NCBI GenBank assembly: GCA_015272515.1
Contig: JACYLN010000123.1
Span: 22,521 to 86,520 of the forward strand
Direction: 5' to 3'
DNA from: Leptolyngbyaceae cyanobacterium C42_A2020_001
Lineage (GTDB): Bacteria; Cyanobacteriota; Cyanobacteriia; Leptolyngbyales; Leptolyngbyaceae
DNA length: 64,000 bases
A program made the position numbers and the translations under genes. The notes under the pieces are model-generated. The model saw only the letters and a program-made list of their open reading frames with translations. It did not search any database and was not told the DNA's origin. Positions 34,792-44,906 of the stretch are shown here, piece by piece; the stretch's first letter is position 1; the number at the start of each line of letters is the position of its first letter.

Positions 34792-36033
34792 CTACACTGG
34801 ATTGATCGTCTCAACTTTGGCTTCGCCTTGAGCGGAAATCCAGACAATGCTGCCAATGCGCCGATGCCGGGCATAGTCGTAAATTTCAGCAGGGGTGCGA
34901 TCGCCCAAATCTAGCTCAACCCGAACCAAATCCGCAGCGGCGCGGAGGTGTTGGGCGTAAGAGAGAGCATGGGGATAGGCTTGGGCATTTTCTGGAACCA
35001 CTAGCCAACCAATGGCAGGCGTTTGTTGGGGTAATTGCCCAGTGGGAACCAGCACTTGCTGCAAATGCTCGATTTGTAGTGCAAAGCCAATTCCAGGATA
35101 GGTTTGCCCTTGCGGATCATAGAGTCCCAATAGTTGGTCATACCGTCCACCTTGTCCTAGCACTTGCAGTCCGGCGGGGTGTTCGCTGACCACTTCAAAC
35201 ACGATGCCAGTATAGTAATCGAGGGTTTGGATCAGGCTGAGGTCAAGGATGAGCGGAAGGGGCGTAGACGGGTGGGGGAGTGAGGGAGTGGAGGCAGATT
35301 GCAGAAGATCAATCAGGGATTTGAGATTATCGAGGCTGAGGCGCTGGGAGTCACTGAGTTCGAGTTGGGCGACTTTTTGCAGCACGTCCGTTGGATGACC
35401 CCGTAGGTCAAGGAGGAGGAGGGCACGATCGCGTAGTTCTGGCGATAGGGGCAGTGTTTCCAGGGTGACCCGATCCAGGTTGGCGATCGCGTGGCGAATT
35501 TTGGGCTGTAGGGTTTCGGGGAAGGGAGATAGAAGCGATCGCGTCAGCCCAGCCTCTCCCAACATCAGAGACCATTGGTTTAAGCCAAGACTTTGCAAAC
35601 AATCTACGACCAACAGCAAAATTTCGGCATCTGCCAGCAAGCCACTGCTGCCAAGCAATTCTACGCCTGCCTGGTAAAACTCTTGCTGACGATTGTGGCT
35701 ACTTTCTTGGGCACGACGAAACACATTGGCGTTGTAATAGAGCCGTAGAGGATGGGTGGCTCCTGCCATGCGAGTGACCACTGTTCGGGCGATGGAAGCG
35801 GTGAGTTCTGGACGCAACCCCAACTCTTCTTCATTTTCTTGCAGTTGCAATACCGTAGAACGCTGAATTGCGCCCCCCGCCATCAGAGTATCGAGCCGCT
35901 CCAGCGTCGATGTGATAATCCGATGATACCCCCACCGATGAAAGACCTGCTGAAGACGGTTTTCAATCCAACGTTTCTGGGCTACGTCCAGGGGTAACAG
36001 ATCCCTGGCTCCAACCGGAGGCTGATACACCAT
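34792..36033 (-). CDS. hisZ: ATP phosphoribosyltransferase regulatory subunit HisZ
   Basis: 413 residues related to histidyl-tRNA synthetase. Class II core motifs are seen in 'RVFHRWGYHRIITSTLERLD'-like motif 1, 'LRPELTASIARTVVTR' and 'LYYNANVFRRAQESSHNRQQ' (motif 2), and 'VLGQGGRYDQLLGLYD' plus 'YPGIGFALQIEHL' near the C-terminus. HisZ joins the short HisG to form the feedback-regulated first enzyme of histidine synthesis. The full synthetase anticodon domain is reduced, favouring HisZ over HisS. A Ser/Pro-rich insert ('STPSLPHPSTPLPL') coded by low-complexity DNA lies near residue 250. The ATG overlaps the J-domain stop as TAATG. Confidence 0.9.
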   Translation of the reverse strand: MVYQPPVGARDLLPLDVAQKRWIENRLQQVFHRWGYHRIITSTLERLDTLMAGGAIQRSTVLQLQENEEELGLRPELTASIARTVVTRMAGATHPLRLYYNANVFRRAQESSHNRQQEFYQAGVELLGSSGLLADAEILLLVVDCLQSLGLNQWSLMLGEAGLTRSLLSPFPETLQPKIRHAIANLDRVTLETLPLSPELRDRALLLLDLRGHPTDVLQKVAQLELSDSQRLSLDNLKSLIDLLQSASTPSLPHPSTPLPLILDLSLIQTLDYYTGIVFEVVSEHPAGLQVLGQGGRYDQLLGLYDPQGQTYPGIGFALQIEHLQQVLVPTGQLPQQTPAIGWLVVPENAQAYPHALSYAQHLRAAADLVRVELDLGDRTPAEIYDYARHRRIGSIVWISAQGEAKVETINPV

Positions 36034-37034
36034 TACTTTTTCTTCCCACCAAATAGACCAAACAAGCCGCCACCCGATTTATCGTCTGGTTTGTTCGACT
36101 TTGGGCTAGGCTTTTGCGGCGACGTTTTTGCACTGGTCTTGGTTCCTTGAGTGGCTGCACTCGTCTTGCCGGTATTTTTTTGTTGCAACAGATCTAATTT
36201 CTGCTTGCCCTCAATCGCGATCGCATTTTGGGGATCTGTTTCCAGGGCTTTATCAAAATGAATTCTTGCCATCGTAGCCTGGTTTTGTCGCAGATAAACC
36301 GTTCCTAGTAGGGCGTGGCAACGACTGTTTCTGGGTTCAAGTTGCAACGCATCCCGCAGTTCTAGAACTGCCTGAGCAAAATTGTTCTTTGCCGTATATC
36401 CTTCTGCCCGGCGGCAATACTGATCGGCTACCGACTCACGCCGGGGTGAAGTATTTGGTGTTTTTGTGGCGACGGGACGGTTAGATGACTGGGAAGAGTC
36501 GGGAATATTGCTTCCGGTATAAATCGTCTTCTTATTCGCATCAGCAGTTGCAACGGCTCCTTGTCCTTCTTTTCGCATCAGATAAACCATATTCAGTTCA
36601 CTGAGCTGCCCAATAATGTCTAACGCCTGATCTAAATGCTCAAATTGCTTATCTGCCAAACTTTTTAGGGAAGCGCGGTAAAAATGATCAGGGTTACTCG
36701 CGATGGATAACTCTTTGCCCAAATTGCCCAGTTCAATGCCACCTTGCTTAGCTGCTTGTTGCGCTTTGAGCTTTACGACTAAATCGTATTCAACTCGTTC
36801 TTTCTCTTGAGAAAGTTTTTCCCAGGCAGGGTTGACCAATTTTGAGAGAAATTGACTGGCACGTTGTTTATCTTCCTCACTTTCTGAGGCGCAGCTATCG
36901 GGGTGCAGACGGCGGGCAATTTTGAGATAGCGTTTGCGGATGGTTTGGGTATCCGCGTCAATTGGCACTCCCAAAACAGCGTGCTGATCAACAAAATCAA
37001 ACAGAAATAGCCCTCGATCAATTTGGAAAGACAT
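36033..37034 (-). CDS. J-domain and TPR protein
   Basis: 333 residues. An N-terminal J-like domain has helix II 'RKRYLKIARRLHPDSC' with the HPD motif, so it could stimulate an Hsp70. A middle helical part is followed by two to three TPR units ('RRAEGYTAKNNFAQAVLELR', 'LGTVYLRQNQATMARIHFDK'). The C-terminus is Lys/Ser/Pro-rich and ends 'GGGLFGLFGGKKK'. No membrane segment is seen. It overlaps hisZ by one base and follows the inositol monophosphatase gene after 63 bases, so all are probably co-transcribed. Confidence 0.87.
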   Translation of the reverse strand: MSFQIDRGLFLFDFVDQHAVLGVPIDADTQTIRKRYLKIARRLHPDSCASESEEDKQRASQFLSKLVNPAWEKLSQEKERVEYDLVVKLKAQQAAKQGGIELGNLGKELSIASNPDHFYRASLKSLADKQFEHLDQALDIIGQLSELNMVYLMRKEGQGAVATADANKKTIYTGSNIPDSSQSSNRPVATKTPNTSPRRESVADQYCRRAEGYTAKNNFAQAVLELRDALQLEPRNSRCHALLGTVYLRQNQATMARIHFDKALETDPQNAIAIEGKQKLDLLQQKNTGKTSAATQGTKTSAKTSPQKPSPKSNKPDDKSGGGLFGLFGGKKK

Positions 37035-37097
37035 TATGGTACTCGCCTGACTGCCATTGAGTTCTCTCTAGTGTAATCTTACCTATTGCGGTCTGCG

Positions 37098-37946
37098 CTA
37101 GCGTAGTTTACTAAAGCGATCGCCATCTGCCCATACGTTAATTGGGGGAACGTTTTGCAAAGCCTGACTCAAACGAGCGTGAATTTGCCCATTAGTTGCC
37201 AGAATACGCCCAGACCGTAGATCAAAAGCGCTACCGTCATAAGCGGTGACAGTTCCGCCTGCCTCTTGCAAAATCACCACGCCCGCCGTCACATCCCAGG
37301 GAGAAAGCCCGCGTTCCCAGTAGCCATCAAGCCGCCCACAGGCTACGTAAGCCAGATCCATTGAAGCAGAGCCACTGCGCCTCACACCTTGAGTCAGGTG
37401 AGTGAGATAACAGAATTCCGCGTAATTATTATCGACAGTTTGATGGCGATCATATGCAAAGCCCGTCACTAATAAACTTTTTTCTAGTTCACGGGTGGCA
37501 GAAACCTGAATTGGGTGTTGGTTGCAGGTTGCCCCCAAACCGGATGCTGCTCGAAACAGCTCCTGCCGAAACGGATCGTAAATGACCCCTAATTGCGGGA
37601 TGCCTTCGATCATCAAGCCGATAGAAACTGCCGAGATTGGATACCTGTGGGCATAGTTGGTGGTGCCATCCAGGGGATCGATCGCCCAGAGGAAGGGATT
37701 GTGGCGATCGCCAATTTGCCCAGACTCCTCTGCCAGAATGGCGTGATCAGGTACAAAGCGATGCAGCACATCCAAAATTTTGGCTTCGGCAGCTTTGTCG
37801 GCTTCGGTCACCAAATCGCCCGGTCGCCCTTTCTCCTGAATCTGCTTCAAATTATCCGCATAGTCTTGCAAGACGGCACCCGCGACATAAGCCGCTTCCG
37901 TTGCAAGGTCAAGAAAGCTCTGGAGTTGGTTTGGGTCAACAATCAT
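37098..37946 (-). CDS. Inositol monophosphatase family protein
   Basis: 282 residues. The Mg-dependent sugar phosphatase motifs are complete: 'ILAEESGQIG' (Glu ligand), 'WAIDPLDGTTNYAHRYP' (metal-binding Asp residues) and 'SPWDVTAGVVILQEAGG' near the C-terminus. It dephosphorylates myo-inositol 1-phosphate or related substrates such as histidinol phosphate; in cyanobacteria the exact substrate differs between paralogues. The position in an operon with hisZ makes a histidinol-phosphatase-like role worth considering (inference). It starts three bases after the ferredoxin stop. Confidence 0.9.
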   Translation of the reverse strand: MIVDPNQLQSFLDLATEAAYVAGAVLQDYADNLKQIQEKGRPGDLVTEADKAAEAKILDVLHRFVPDHAILAEESGQIGDRHNPFLWAIDPLDGTTNYAHRYPISAVSIGLMIEGIPQLGVIYDPFRQELFRAASGLGATCNQHPIQVSATRELEKSLLVTGFAYDRHQTVDNNYAEFCYLTHLTQGVRRSGSASMDLAYVACGRLDGYWERGLSPWDVTAGVVILQEAGGTVTAYDGSAFDLRSGRILATNGQIHARLSQALQNVPPINVWADGDRFSKLR

Positions 37947-37949
37947 GGT

Positions 37950-38318
37950 CTAGTCTTCATCCAACGGCAATCCACGCCGCACTTTTCCTTTGCCAAAATA
38001 GCGTCCAAATTGCAGCTCGTAAACCTCGTCTTCATCCTGGGTTTCAACTTCTAAATCAGAGCGAGCATAACTGACGCATAACAGAGCATAGCCTTGCCGT
38101 TGCAAATCGGGGGAAAGTCCCATTGCCTCTGGCTGATATAAATCCCCAGATAGGACGCGCACGGCACAGGTAGTGCAGGCTCCGTTGCGGCAGGCAAAGG
38201 GAAGATCTGCACCTTGATTTTCGGCAGTGTGAAGAATATAGCGGTCTTCCGGGGCTTGAATGGTGTAAATCTGATTCGTGCGGCGATCGCGAATACTAAC
38301 AGTGTAAGAACAAGTCAT
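37950..38318 (-). CDS. Plant-type [2Fe-2S] ferredoxin with C-terminal extension
   Basis: 122 residues. The cluster ligands are in 'ACRNGACTTCAVRVLSG', a C-x4-C-x2-C group, with the fourth Cys in 'GYALLCVSYARSD'. The fold matches PetF-type ferredoxins, but a further ~30-residue tail ('DEDEVYELQFGRYFGKGKV') is not found in PetF and marks a distinct cyanobacterial ferredoxin subfamily. It donates electrons to an unknown partner in the cytoplasm. First gene of the run ferredoxin, inositol monophosphatase, J/TPR, hisZ. Confidence 0.9.
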   Translation of the reverse strand: MTCSYTVSIRDRRTNQIYTIQAPEDRYILHTAENQGADLPFACRNGACTTCAVRVLSGDLYQPEAMGLSPDLQRQGYALLCVSYARSDLEVETQDEDEVYELQFGRYFGKGKVRRGLPLDED

Positions 38319-38401
38319 GAATTAAAATTTGGCTACCAGAGTGGTACTTCGTTCTGCTAATATAATCATCCTGTGGCTGTTGATACAGCGCAACTTTTTT
38401 T

Positions 38402-38488
38402 GGAGAGATGGCCGAGTGGTTGAAGGCGCAGCACTGGAAATGCTGTTTACGGGTAACTGTAACGAGGGTTCGAATCCCTCTCTCTCCG
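38402..38488 (+). tRNA. tRNA-Ser (GGA anticodon)
   Basis: 87 bases with a 7-bp acceptor stem (GGAGAGA with TCTCTCC), discriminator G, D-arm 'GCCGAGTGGTTGAAGGC', anticodon stem CAGCA/TGCTG with loop CTGGAAA (anticodon GGA), a long variable arm typical of class II tRNAs, and T-arm 'GAGGGTTCGAATCCCTC'. CCA is not encoded. It reads UCC/UCU serine codons. Confidence 0.97.
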
Positions 38489-38644
38489 TTCCAGACTATT
38501 ACTAAGCTATTACTCAGTTGGGGCAGTCGATTTAGAGGCTTGGCGGGTTGACCTTGTGCGATCGCCAAGACACATTTCATTGGCACGATACAATAGATGC
38601 AAAAATCTGCGTCAGTCGGGCAGAGTAGGGGAGAACAAACGGGA

Positions 38645-41209
38645 ATGGGAAGAGTCGTCGGCATAGACTTGGGCACTACAAACTCAGTGGTTGCAGTGAT
38701 GGAAGGCGGAAAACCCGTCGTCATTGCAAATGCAGAGGGAATGCGGACAACTCCCTCCGTCGTTGGGTTCAGCAAAGACGGTGAGCGCATGGTGGGGCAG
38801 TTGGCGCGTCGTCAAGCGGTGCTCGACCCGCAAAATACTTTTTTTGGCATCAAGCGGTTTATTGGGCGCAAATACACCGAACTCACCCCCGAATCAAAAC
38901 GAGTACCCTACACCATCCGCAAAAACGAGAACGGCAACATTCAGATCAAATGCCCACGCTTGCAGAAAGAGTTTGCGCCGGAAGAACTGGCAGCGATGAT
39001 TTTGAAAAAGCTGGCAGAAGAAGCCAGCCGCTATCTGGGCGAACCCGTTACTGGAGCCGTCATCACCGTTCCGGCTTACTTCAACGATTCGCAGCGACAA
39101 GCAACCCGTGATGCGGGACGAATTGCCGGATTGGAAGTGAAGCGGATTTTGAATGAACCTACGGCTGCCTCGCTTGCCTATGGGCTGGAACGACGCGATA
39201 GCCAAACCATTCTGGTGTTTGACCTGGGTGGGGGCACATTTGATGTCTCCATTTTAGAAGTGGGAGAGGGCGTTTTTGAGGTGAAGGCGACCGCAGGTGA
39301 CACCCAATTGGGCGGCAATGATTTTGACAAAAAGATTGTGGATTGGTTGGCAGAACAATTTTTGGAGAAAGAAGGGGTGGATTTGCGGCGCGATCGCCAA
39401 TCTCTGCAACGCCTGACCGAAGCGGCGGAAAAAGCCAAAATTGAGCTTTCCGGCGTAACCATTACCGAAATTAACCTGCCTTTCATTACCGCTACTGAAG
39501 ACGGACCTAAACACATTGAAACTCGCCTCACCCGCGCTGAGTTTGAAGGACTCTGTGGCGATCTGCTAACTCGGTTGCGCGGTCCCGTGCGCCAGGCAAT
39601 GCGCGATGCTGGACTCAACCCTGCCCAAATTGACGAGGTGGTGCTGGTAGGAGGCTCTACTCGCATTCCCATCGTGCAGCAATTGGTTCGCAGTTTTATT
39701 GATCGAGAACCCAACCAGAACGTAAACCCGGATGAAGTTGTGGCAGTAGGGGCAGCAATTCAAGCGGGAATTTTGGGTGGGGAAATTAAAGACATTCTGC
39801 TGCTAGACGTAACTCCGTTATCGCTGGGGCTAGAAACCGTGGGCGGCTTGATGAAAAAATTGATCCCCCGGAACACAACGATTCCGGTACGGCGATCGGA
39901 TATTTTCTCGACTGGAGAAGATAACCAAACTCTGGTAGAAATTCACGTCCTCCAGGGTGAGCGGGAAATGGCAACAGGCAATAAATCGCTCGGTCGCTTC
40001 AAACTTACGGGCATTCCACCTGCACCACGAGGCATTCCGCAAGTTCAGGTAGCGTTTGACATTGATGCAAACGGTATTTTGCAAGTCACGGCAATGGATC
40101 GCACCACCGGGCGAGAGCAGAGCATCACCATTCAGGGAGCCTCAACTCTGAGTGAGGATGAAGTGAATCGGATGATTCGGGATGCTCAAGAGGCGGCAGA
40201 AGCCGATCGCTTGAAGAAAGAGAAAGTCCAGAAACGTAACGATTCTGAATCTTTGATTCTCAAAGCCGAACGGCAACTGCGCGAGGCAACGTTGGATTTT
40301 GGGATGCAGTTTGTTAGCAGCTACCGCAGCCGGATCGAGGCTGCATCTCAGCAGTTGAAAGCGGCTCTGGTGGAAAATGACGAACGCGGCATCGATCGCT
40401 ATCAAGCCGATCTGCAAGATGCTCTATCGGATCTGACCCGCGAAGTCTATCAACGCAACAAAGAAGAGGAAGAAGCCGATAGCTTGCTGGGCGCAATCAA
40501 AAGCTTCTTCACCGACGACGATGACGATTATTACGACTACGACGATCGCCGTAGCTATGGTGGTTACGGCAGCACTGGCGGCTATGGCAGTAGTAGCTAT
40601 GGCGGCAGTCGCTATGGCAGCAGCACAACTAACTATGACTATGGGTCGTCTCGCAGTAGTTCTAACCGTTGGGACGATGACCGCTGGGATAACAGCGATC
40701 GCTATAGCTCCCGCGATACCAACAATCGAGCTAGCTCCAGCAATCGCGATCCTTATAACAGTCGCGATAGCTACAGCAACCGCGATAGCTACGGTAGTCG
40801 AGACACCTACAACAATCGAGATAGCTACAATAGTCGCGAGAATTATGGCAATCGAGACAGTTACAGTAACCGCGACACCCCTAGTCGAGACAGCTACAAT
40901 TCACGAGATACCTACAGCAATTCGCGAGACAGCTACAGTAATCGTGATGTGAGCAGCCGCGACCCCAATACGCGCGATAGTTACGGGTCATCTCGCAGCG
41001 AGAATCAGTACAGTAGTTCAGATCAGGATGTTCGAGGCAATCGTCGCAATCGAGATGATCGGTATTATGATAACGATCGCTCCTCTAGCGCTCCCCCGCC
41101 CAATCGAGACAGCCGCGATCGCGCCAATCGCCCCTCTGCTCGCCCTCCCAAAAATCCCCGCCCCAACTTGTATCAGGACAACTGGGATGACGACGATGAA
41201 TGGCTCTAA
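38645..41209 (+). CDS. dnaK: Hsp70 chaperone DnaK with a long repeat-rich C-terminal tail (DnaK3-like)
   Basis: 854 residues from ATG 38645; the frame from 38597 adds 16 atypical residues. '[20 protein letters not shown]', '[18 protein letters not shown]' and '[16 protein letters not shown]' mark the ATPase domain, followed by a normal substrate-binding domain to about residue 610. The rest is disordered: an acidic/Tyr/Gly part and about a dozen hexapeptides of the form (N/S)-R-D-(S/T)-Y-(S/N/G) between roughly residues 700 and 780, ending '[10 protein letters not shown]'. With dnaJ next door it matches the DnaK3/DnaJ3 pair of cyanobacteria, reported to associate with thylakoids. The tail is much longer than in ordinary DnaK (about 640 residues). 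Confidence 0.95.
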   Translation: MGRVVGIDLGTTNSVVAVMEGGKPVVIANAEGMRTTPSVVGFSKDGERMVGQLARRQAVLDPQNTFFGIKRFIGRKYTELTPESKRVPYTIRKNENGNIQIKCPRLQKEFAPEELAAMILKKLAEEASRYLGEPVTGAVITVPAYFNDSQRQATRDAGRIAGLEVKRILNEPTAASLAYGLERRDSQTILVFDLGGGTFDVSILEVGEGVFEVKATAGDTQLGGNDFDKKIVDWLAEQFLEKEGVDLRRDRQSLQRLTEAAEKAKIELSGVTITEINLPFITATEDGPKHIETRLTRAEFEGLCGDLLTRLRGPVRQAMRDAGLNPAQIDEVVLVGGSTRIPIVQQLVRSFIDREPNQNVNPDEVVAVGAAIQAGILGGEIKDILLLDVTPLSLGLETVGGLMKKLIPRNTTIPVRRSDIFSTGEDNQTLVEIHVLQGEREMATGNKSLGRFKLTGIPPAPRGIPQVQVAFDIDANGILQVTAMDRTTGREQSITIQGASTLSEDEVNRMIRDAQEAAEADRLKKEKVQKRNDSESLILKAERQLREATLDFGMQFVSSYRSRIEAASQQLKAALVENDERGIDRYQADLQDALSDLTREVYQRNKEEEEADSLLGAIKSFFTDDDDDYYDYDDRRSYGGYGSTGGYGSSSYGGSRYGSSTTNYDYGSSRSSSNRWDDDRWDNSDRYSSRDTNNRASSSNRDPYNSRDSYSNRDSYGSRDTYNNRDSYNSRENYGNRDSYSNRDTPSRDSYNSRDTYSNSRDSYSNRDVSSRDPNTRDSYGSSRSENQYSSSDQDVRGNRRNRDDRYYDNDRSSSAPPPNRDSRDRANRPSARPPKNPRPNLYQDNWDDDDEWL

Positions 41210-41407
41210 TGGTTGTTGCAGGAGAGATTAACCTTGTCTACGCTCAAATCCATCAGTTTGCCTCAGAAAAAACCTCTAGTTTTTGAGTTTGACGTGGTTT
41301 AGATAGCGGATAAGGCAGATCGGGAAGATTAAATACTACCTGCCCTTCCTCACCCTCCTGAACTTTTGTTCTCCCTCCTGACTCCCTCCCTTCTGGCTTC
41401 TGTCTCT

Positions 41408-42367
41408 ATGCAAAACTTTCGGAATTACTACGACATCTTAGGAGTCAACAAAGACGCAACCGCAGAGGAAGTCAAAAAATCCTTCCGAAAGCTTGCTCGT
41501 CAGTTTCATCCAGACTTAAACCCTGGCAACAAAGAAGCTGAGGAGCGATTCAAATCGATCAATGAAGCCTATGAGGTGTTGTCCGATCCAAGCAAGCGCA
41601 CTCAATATGACCAGTTTGGGCGATATTGGAACCGCCCAGGATTTCAAGCGGGGGGACGATCGCCCACGGGTCGCAGTTGGAACGGACGCAGTAGCGATCG
41701 TGCAACCGACGATGTTAACTTTGGTGAGTTCAACGATTTCAACAGCTTCGTCGATCAACTGCTGAATCGGCGAGATGGAGTTCCCCCGGCGGGCACTACT
41801 CAAGAACCTTTTCGCCCTGGCACCACCAAAACCGCGTACACCGTTTCCCGTACCAAACCTCGCGATGCCGAAGCTCGCTTAACCGTTCCCCTCGATCGCG
41901 CTTACCTGGGTGGGCGAGAACGGATTCGCTTAGAAGATGGGCGATCGCTGGAAGTGAATATGCCCTCTGGCATGGTCACCGGACAACGAGTTCGGCTCAA
42001 AGGGCAGGGTGTCTCTGGCGGCGATCTCTACCTGAAAATTGATGTCGCTCCCCATCCGTTCTTTAAGTTAGAAGGGGCTGATATCTTTTGCCAATTGCCC
42101 ATCACCCCTAGCGAAGCGGTATTGGGCGGCTCGATTGAGGTGCCAACCCTGGATGGATTGGTGAAGATGTCAATTCCACCAGGAGTTCGTTCTGGACAAC
42201 GGTTGCGTTTGGCAAATAAGGGGTATCCCATCAACGGCGATCGCGGCGACCAGATTGTAGAAATCCAGATCGTGATTCCCAAAGAACTATCTGAGCAAGA
42301 GCGTGAACTCTACGAAAAACTACGCCAGCTCGAAACCTTCGATCCCCGTGCCAACTTACCTGTCTAA
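41408..42367 (+). CDS. dnaJ: DnaJ-type co-chaperone without zinc finger (DnaJ3-like)
   Basis: 319 residues from ATG 41408; the 14 residues before it in the open frame are low-complexity. The J-domain is complete ('[20 protein letters not shown]' and the HPD in '[13 protein letters not shown]'). A Gly/Arg/Asp-rich linker is followed by two C-terminal substrate-binding domains ('[19 protein letters not shown]', '[20 protein letters not shown]'). There is no CxxCxGxG zinc region, so it is a class B (CbpA-like) J protein. It lies 198 bases after dnaK and surely serves it. Confidence 0.95.
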   Translation: MQNFRNYYDILGVNKDATAEEVKKSFRKLARQFHPDLNPGNKEAEERFKSINEAYEVLSDPSKRTQYDQFGRYWNRPGFQAGGRSPTGRSWNGRSSDRATDDVNFGEFNDFNSFVDQLLNRRDGVPPAGTTQEPFRPGTTKTAYTVSRTKPRDAEARLTVPLDRAYLGGRERIRLEDGRSLEVNMPSGMVTGQRVRLKGQGVSGGDLYLKIDVAPHPFFKLEGADIFCQLPITPSEAVLGGSIEVPTLDGLVKMSIPPGVRSGQRLRLANKGYPINGDRGDQIVEIQIVIPKELSEQERELYEKLRQLETFDPRANLPV

Positions 42368-42468
42368 CTAAGTTCATCCAGTAAAGAGATGATGAGACAC
42401 CGCAAAAGATGGGGCAGAAATAGGCGAGTCAGTGAAGAATAGAAGCAGTCCCGTCCCCACAGACACTC

Positions 42469-43077
42469 ATGGCAAAACGGCAAACCTGGCTGGAGCAACT
42501 GAATCGTTACGTTCTGCCACTCGTGGTTGTAGGGATTGGGCTATATGGCACCTGGGATTTGATCGTTCAGCCACTTGCCAACTTTCAACCTCCCGCTAGC
42601 ACGTGCGACACCAACCTGCTTACTGTTACAGTCTTGAAGCCCAGCCCCCAACCAGGACAACCCCCCCGACGTGTTCAAGCACCCAAAGGTTTACCCATCG
42701 TGGTGCCAGCGGGCGAAAAGCGAATTTTCTCTGTTCTAGTTGAGAATCCTGAAGAGAAGTCTGTGGTTTACCAGTGGCGACCCACCTATGGACAGTTCGA
42801 CTCTCGCGTAACCATTGAGCCAGAAGGGACTTACACTGCACCGCGATCGCTGGTTAACGACACCATCACCATCGAAGCAACCCTGCAAGGCTGTTCCGCC
42901 GCCAAACGCACTATCGAAATTGCCGTAGTGCCCTCCGCCAAGCTTCCCTTATCCGACCAACCACTCCCCTCCTTAACTCCCGATCCCCTCGCTACACCCA
43001 CCACGCCATCCACTTTGCCCACCATTGATCCCTTCACCGAACCACCCAGAAGTAGACGAAAACCAGAAGGAAGGTGA
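42469..43077 (+). CDS. Membrane-anchored hypothetical protein
   Basis: 202 residues. One N-terminal membrane segment 'YVLPLVVVGIGLYGTWDLIV' (about 13-32) anchors an otherwise hydrophilic domain. Its ~115-residue middle part has a beta-sandwich look ('PIVVPAGEKRIFSVLVEN', 'VVYQWRPTYGQFDSRVTIEP', 'NDTITIEATLQGCSAAKRT') with two cysteines that could pair. The tail is Pro/Thr-rich and disordered, ending 'RSRRKPEGR'. I do not recognise the family. It is 101 bases after dnaJ on the same strand. Confidence 0.7.
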   Translation: MAKRQTWLEQLNRYVLPLVVVGIGLYGTWDLIVQPLANFQPPASTCDTNLLTVTVLKPSPQPGQPPRRVQAPKGLPIVVPAGEKRIFSVLVENPEEKSVVYQWRPTYGQFDSRVTIEPEGTYTAPRSLVNDTITIEATLQGCSAAKRTIEIAVVPSAKLPLSDQPLPSLTPDPLATPTTPSTLPTIDPFTEPPRSRRKPEGR

Positions 43078-43079
43078 GC

Positions 43080-43254
43080 AAGAGGCAGAGAAGGAGATGG
43101 GGTATAGGGAAAGAATTTTAGATTGTTGATTTTAGATTGCCACTCACCCACCCACCCACCCACCCACCCATCTACCCAATCTTCAATCTTCAATTCCCTC
43201 CCCACCTCCCCACCTTCCCTAACCCCCATCCCCTAATCCACACACTCCCATTCC
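43080..43254. repeat. Low-complexity spacer with (CCCA)n microsatellite
   Basis: Between two convergent genes. It holds a (CCCA)n run at about 43144-43170 followed by TCTACCCAATC and AATCTTCAATTCCCTCC (43178-43202) and CCCATCCCC-like units. The AATCTTCAATTCCCT text recurs at 57602-57620, and in reverse orientation near 58210. No gene or clear terminator is seen. Confidence 0.55.
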
Positions 43255-44869
43255 CTATTTCTGAGAAACTGGAATTTCAATCCGAAACTCCGTTCCCTGC
43301 CCCAGGTCTGAAACACATTCCAAACTGCCTCCGTGTCGCTCGGTGACAATTTGATAACTGATTGATAGCCCCATCCCAGTTCCTTTCCCGATCGGTTTAG
43401 TTGTAAAGAATGGATCGAACAGGCGCGATTTGATAGAAGCGGGAATACCAACACCATTATCGATGATGCGAATACGGATAGAAGCAGGACGGGCAGAGAA
43501 ATCGGAAGCTAGATGCCCTCTGTAGGAGAAATATTCTGTGCTAATGGTGATGGTAGGTTGCCACTTAGGCGATCGCTGCTTGGTTGCCGACTCTTCCAGC
43601 GCATCAATCGCATTTGCCAGAATGTTCATAAACACCTGATTCAACTGTCCTGCATAGCATTCCACCAGAGGCAAACTGCCGTAATTCTTAATCACTTCAA
43701 TCCCTGAATGGTTTGGCTGGGCTTTGAGACGGCTTTGCAAAATCATCAGCGTGCTGTCGATGCCATCGTGAATGTCGATCGCCTTCATCTCAGCTTCATC
43801 GGTGCGCGAGAAGGTACGGAGTGACACAACAATCTGCTGAATACGTTCAGCACCAACTCGCATGGAGTTGAGCAATTTCGGCAAATCGGTGCGAACAAAG
43901 TCTATATCAAGCTCGTCTGCCAGCGCTTGTATTTCTGCAACCGGTTCAGGATAGTGCTTTTGGTACTGCTGCAACATGTGTAACAAACTCTGAATGTATT
44001 CATCCGCATAGTTGAGATTGCCATAGATGAAGCTGACAGGATTGTTGATTTCATGGGCAACTCCAGCAACTAATTGCCCCAAACTAGACATTTTTTCACT
44101 TTGTACCAGTTGAGATTGGGTGCGTTGCAGTTCTTGCAGGGTATGAGTTAACTCGTCAGCCTGCCGTCTTAACTGAGCTTCTGACTCACGAAGTTGGGTT
44201 TCTGCTTGCTTGCGATCGCTAATATCTCGTACAATCGCCAGCACTTCATCTTCAGCAAATGCCACAATCCGCGCTTCGTAATCGTGCAGGGTGCCCTCCA
44301 GATCCAAACAGTACTCAATGCGTTGCACTTCGCGGGTTTCTAAAGCTGTATGAATAGTTTGCAGGGTTTTTTCAGCCACGTCGTCTGGTAAGACTTCAAA
44401 AATAGATTTGCCTAAAAAAATATCTGGCGAAATCAGGGGGTTCCAATCGCTGGAGGGAAAAAAGTCCAGGTAAATGCCTTCTCTGCTATAGCGAAACAAC
44501 AGGTCTGGAATCACCGACAACAGCGCTCGATTTTTGTGTTCGCTTGCCCGTAAAGCTTGCGTGCGTTCCTCAACCCGTTCTTCTAATTCGTCTTTCAATC
44601 GCTCTAAGGCGCGTTCTGCTTGTTTGCGATCGGTCATGTCTCGCACAACAATCAAGACTTCATTCTCGCCACTTACCGTAATCCGAACTTCTTCCGTTCG
44701 CGTTTCATTATTGATTTGAATATCCTGCTCATAGACCTGAAGTTCACCTGTTTCCAATGCTGTTCGCATATAGGCCAAACGTCGCTCTACCAGATGAGGC
44801 GGAAGACTCCCGTGAATGGAAGTTCCAACCAGGTCAGCGCTACCAAAGATGTGAAAGGTTTGGGTCGGA
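43255..44869 (-). pseudogene. Interrupted PAS sensor histidine kinase, 3' fragment
   Basis: The reading frame is open up to TTC-ATT at about 44870, where the IS200-like sequence ends, and can be read from TTG 44778 or ATG 44769. It encodes the tail of one PAS domain ('SADLVGTSIHGSLPPHLVE'), a complete second PAS ('LFRYSREGIYLDFFPSSDW'), a coiled coil, and a full kinase core with 'SLGQLVAGVAHEINNPVSFI', 'VFMNILANAIDAL', 'DNGVGI' and 'GTGMGLSIS'. The N-terminal PAS part lies beyond the element at 45351-45757. The fragment might still be translated as a soluble kinase, but the original gene is broken. Confidence 0.85.
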
Positions 44870-44875
44870 ATGAAC

Positions 44876-44900
44876 TACCCCGCCGCAAGCGGACGGGGTA
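44876..44900 (-). repeat. Subterminal hairpin, right end of IS200-like element
   Basis: TACCCCGCCGC (44876-44886) pairs with GCGG-A-CGGGGTA (44889-44900), one bulged A, tiny loop. It lies just after the tnpA stop. Elements of the IS200/IS605 group have no inverted repeats at their tips but carry such subterminal hairpins, which TnpA recognises. The kinase frame resumes 6 bases beyond it. Confidence 0.75.
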
Positions 44901-44906
44901 TCAGAA

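Noticed and set aside
38296..38790. A 164-residue minus-strand frame across tRNA-Ser and the dnaK start
   Set aside because: It reads through the tRNA gene and the DnaK N-terminus, both well supported on the plus strand.
40521..40952. A 143-residue Thr/Ile/Ala-rich reading frame within dnaK
   Set aside because: It is the +1 shadow of the repetitive tail codons; the dnaK frame is continuous and the shadow has no ribosome site.
43141..43175. (CCCA)n run as a CRISPR or telomere-like array
   Set aside because: The unit is only 4 bases without spacers; it is a microsatellite in a low-complexity spacer.
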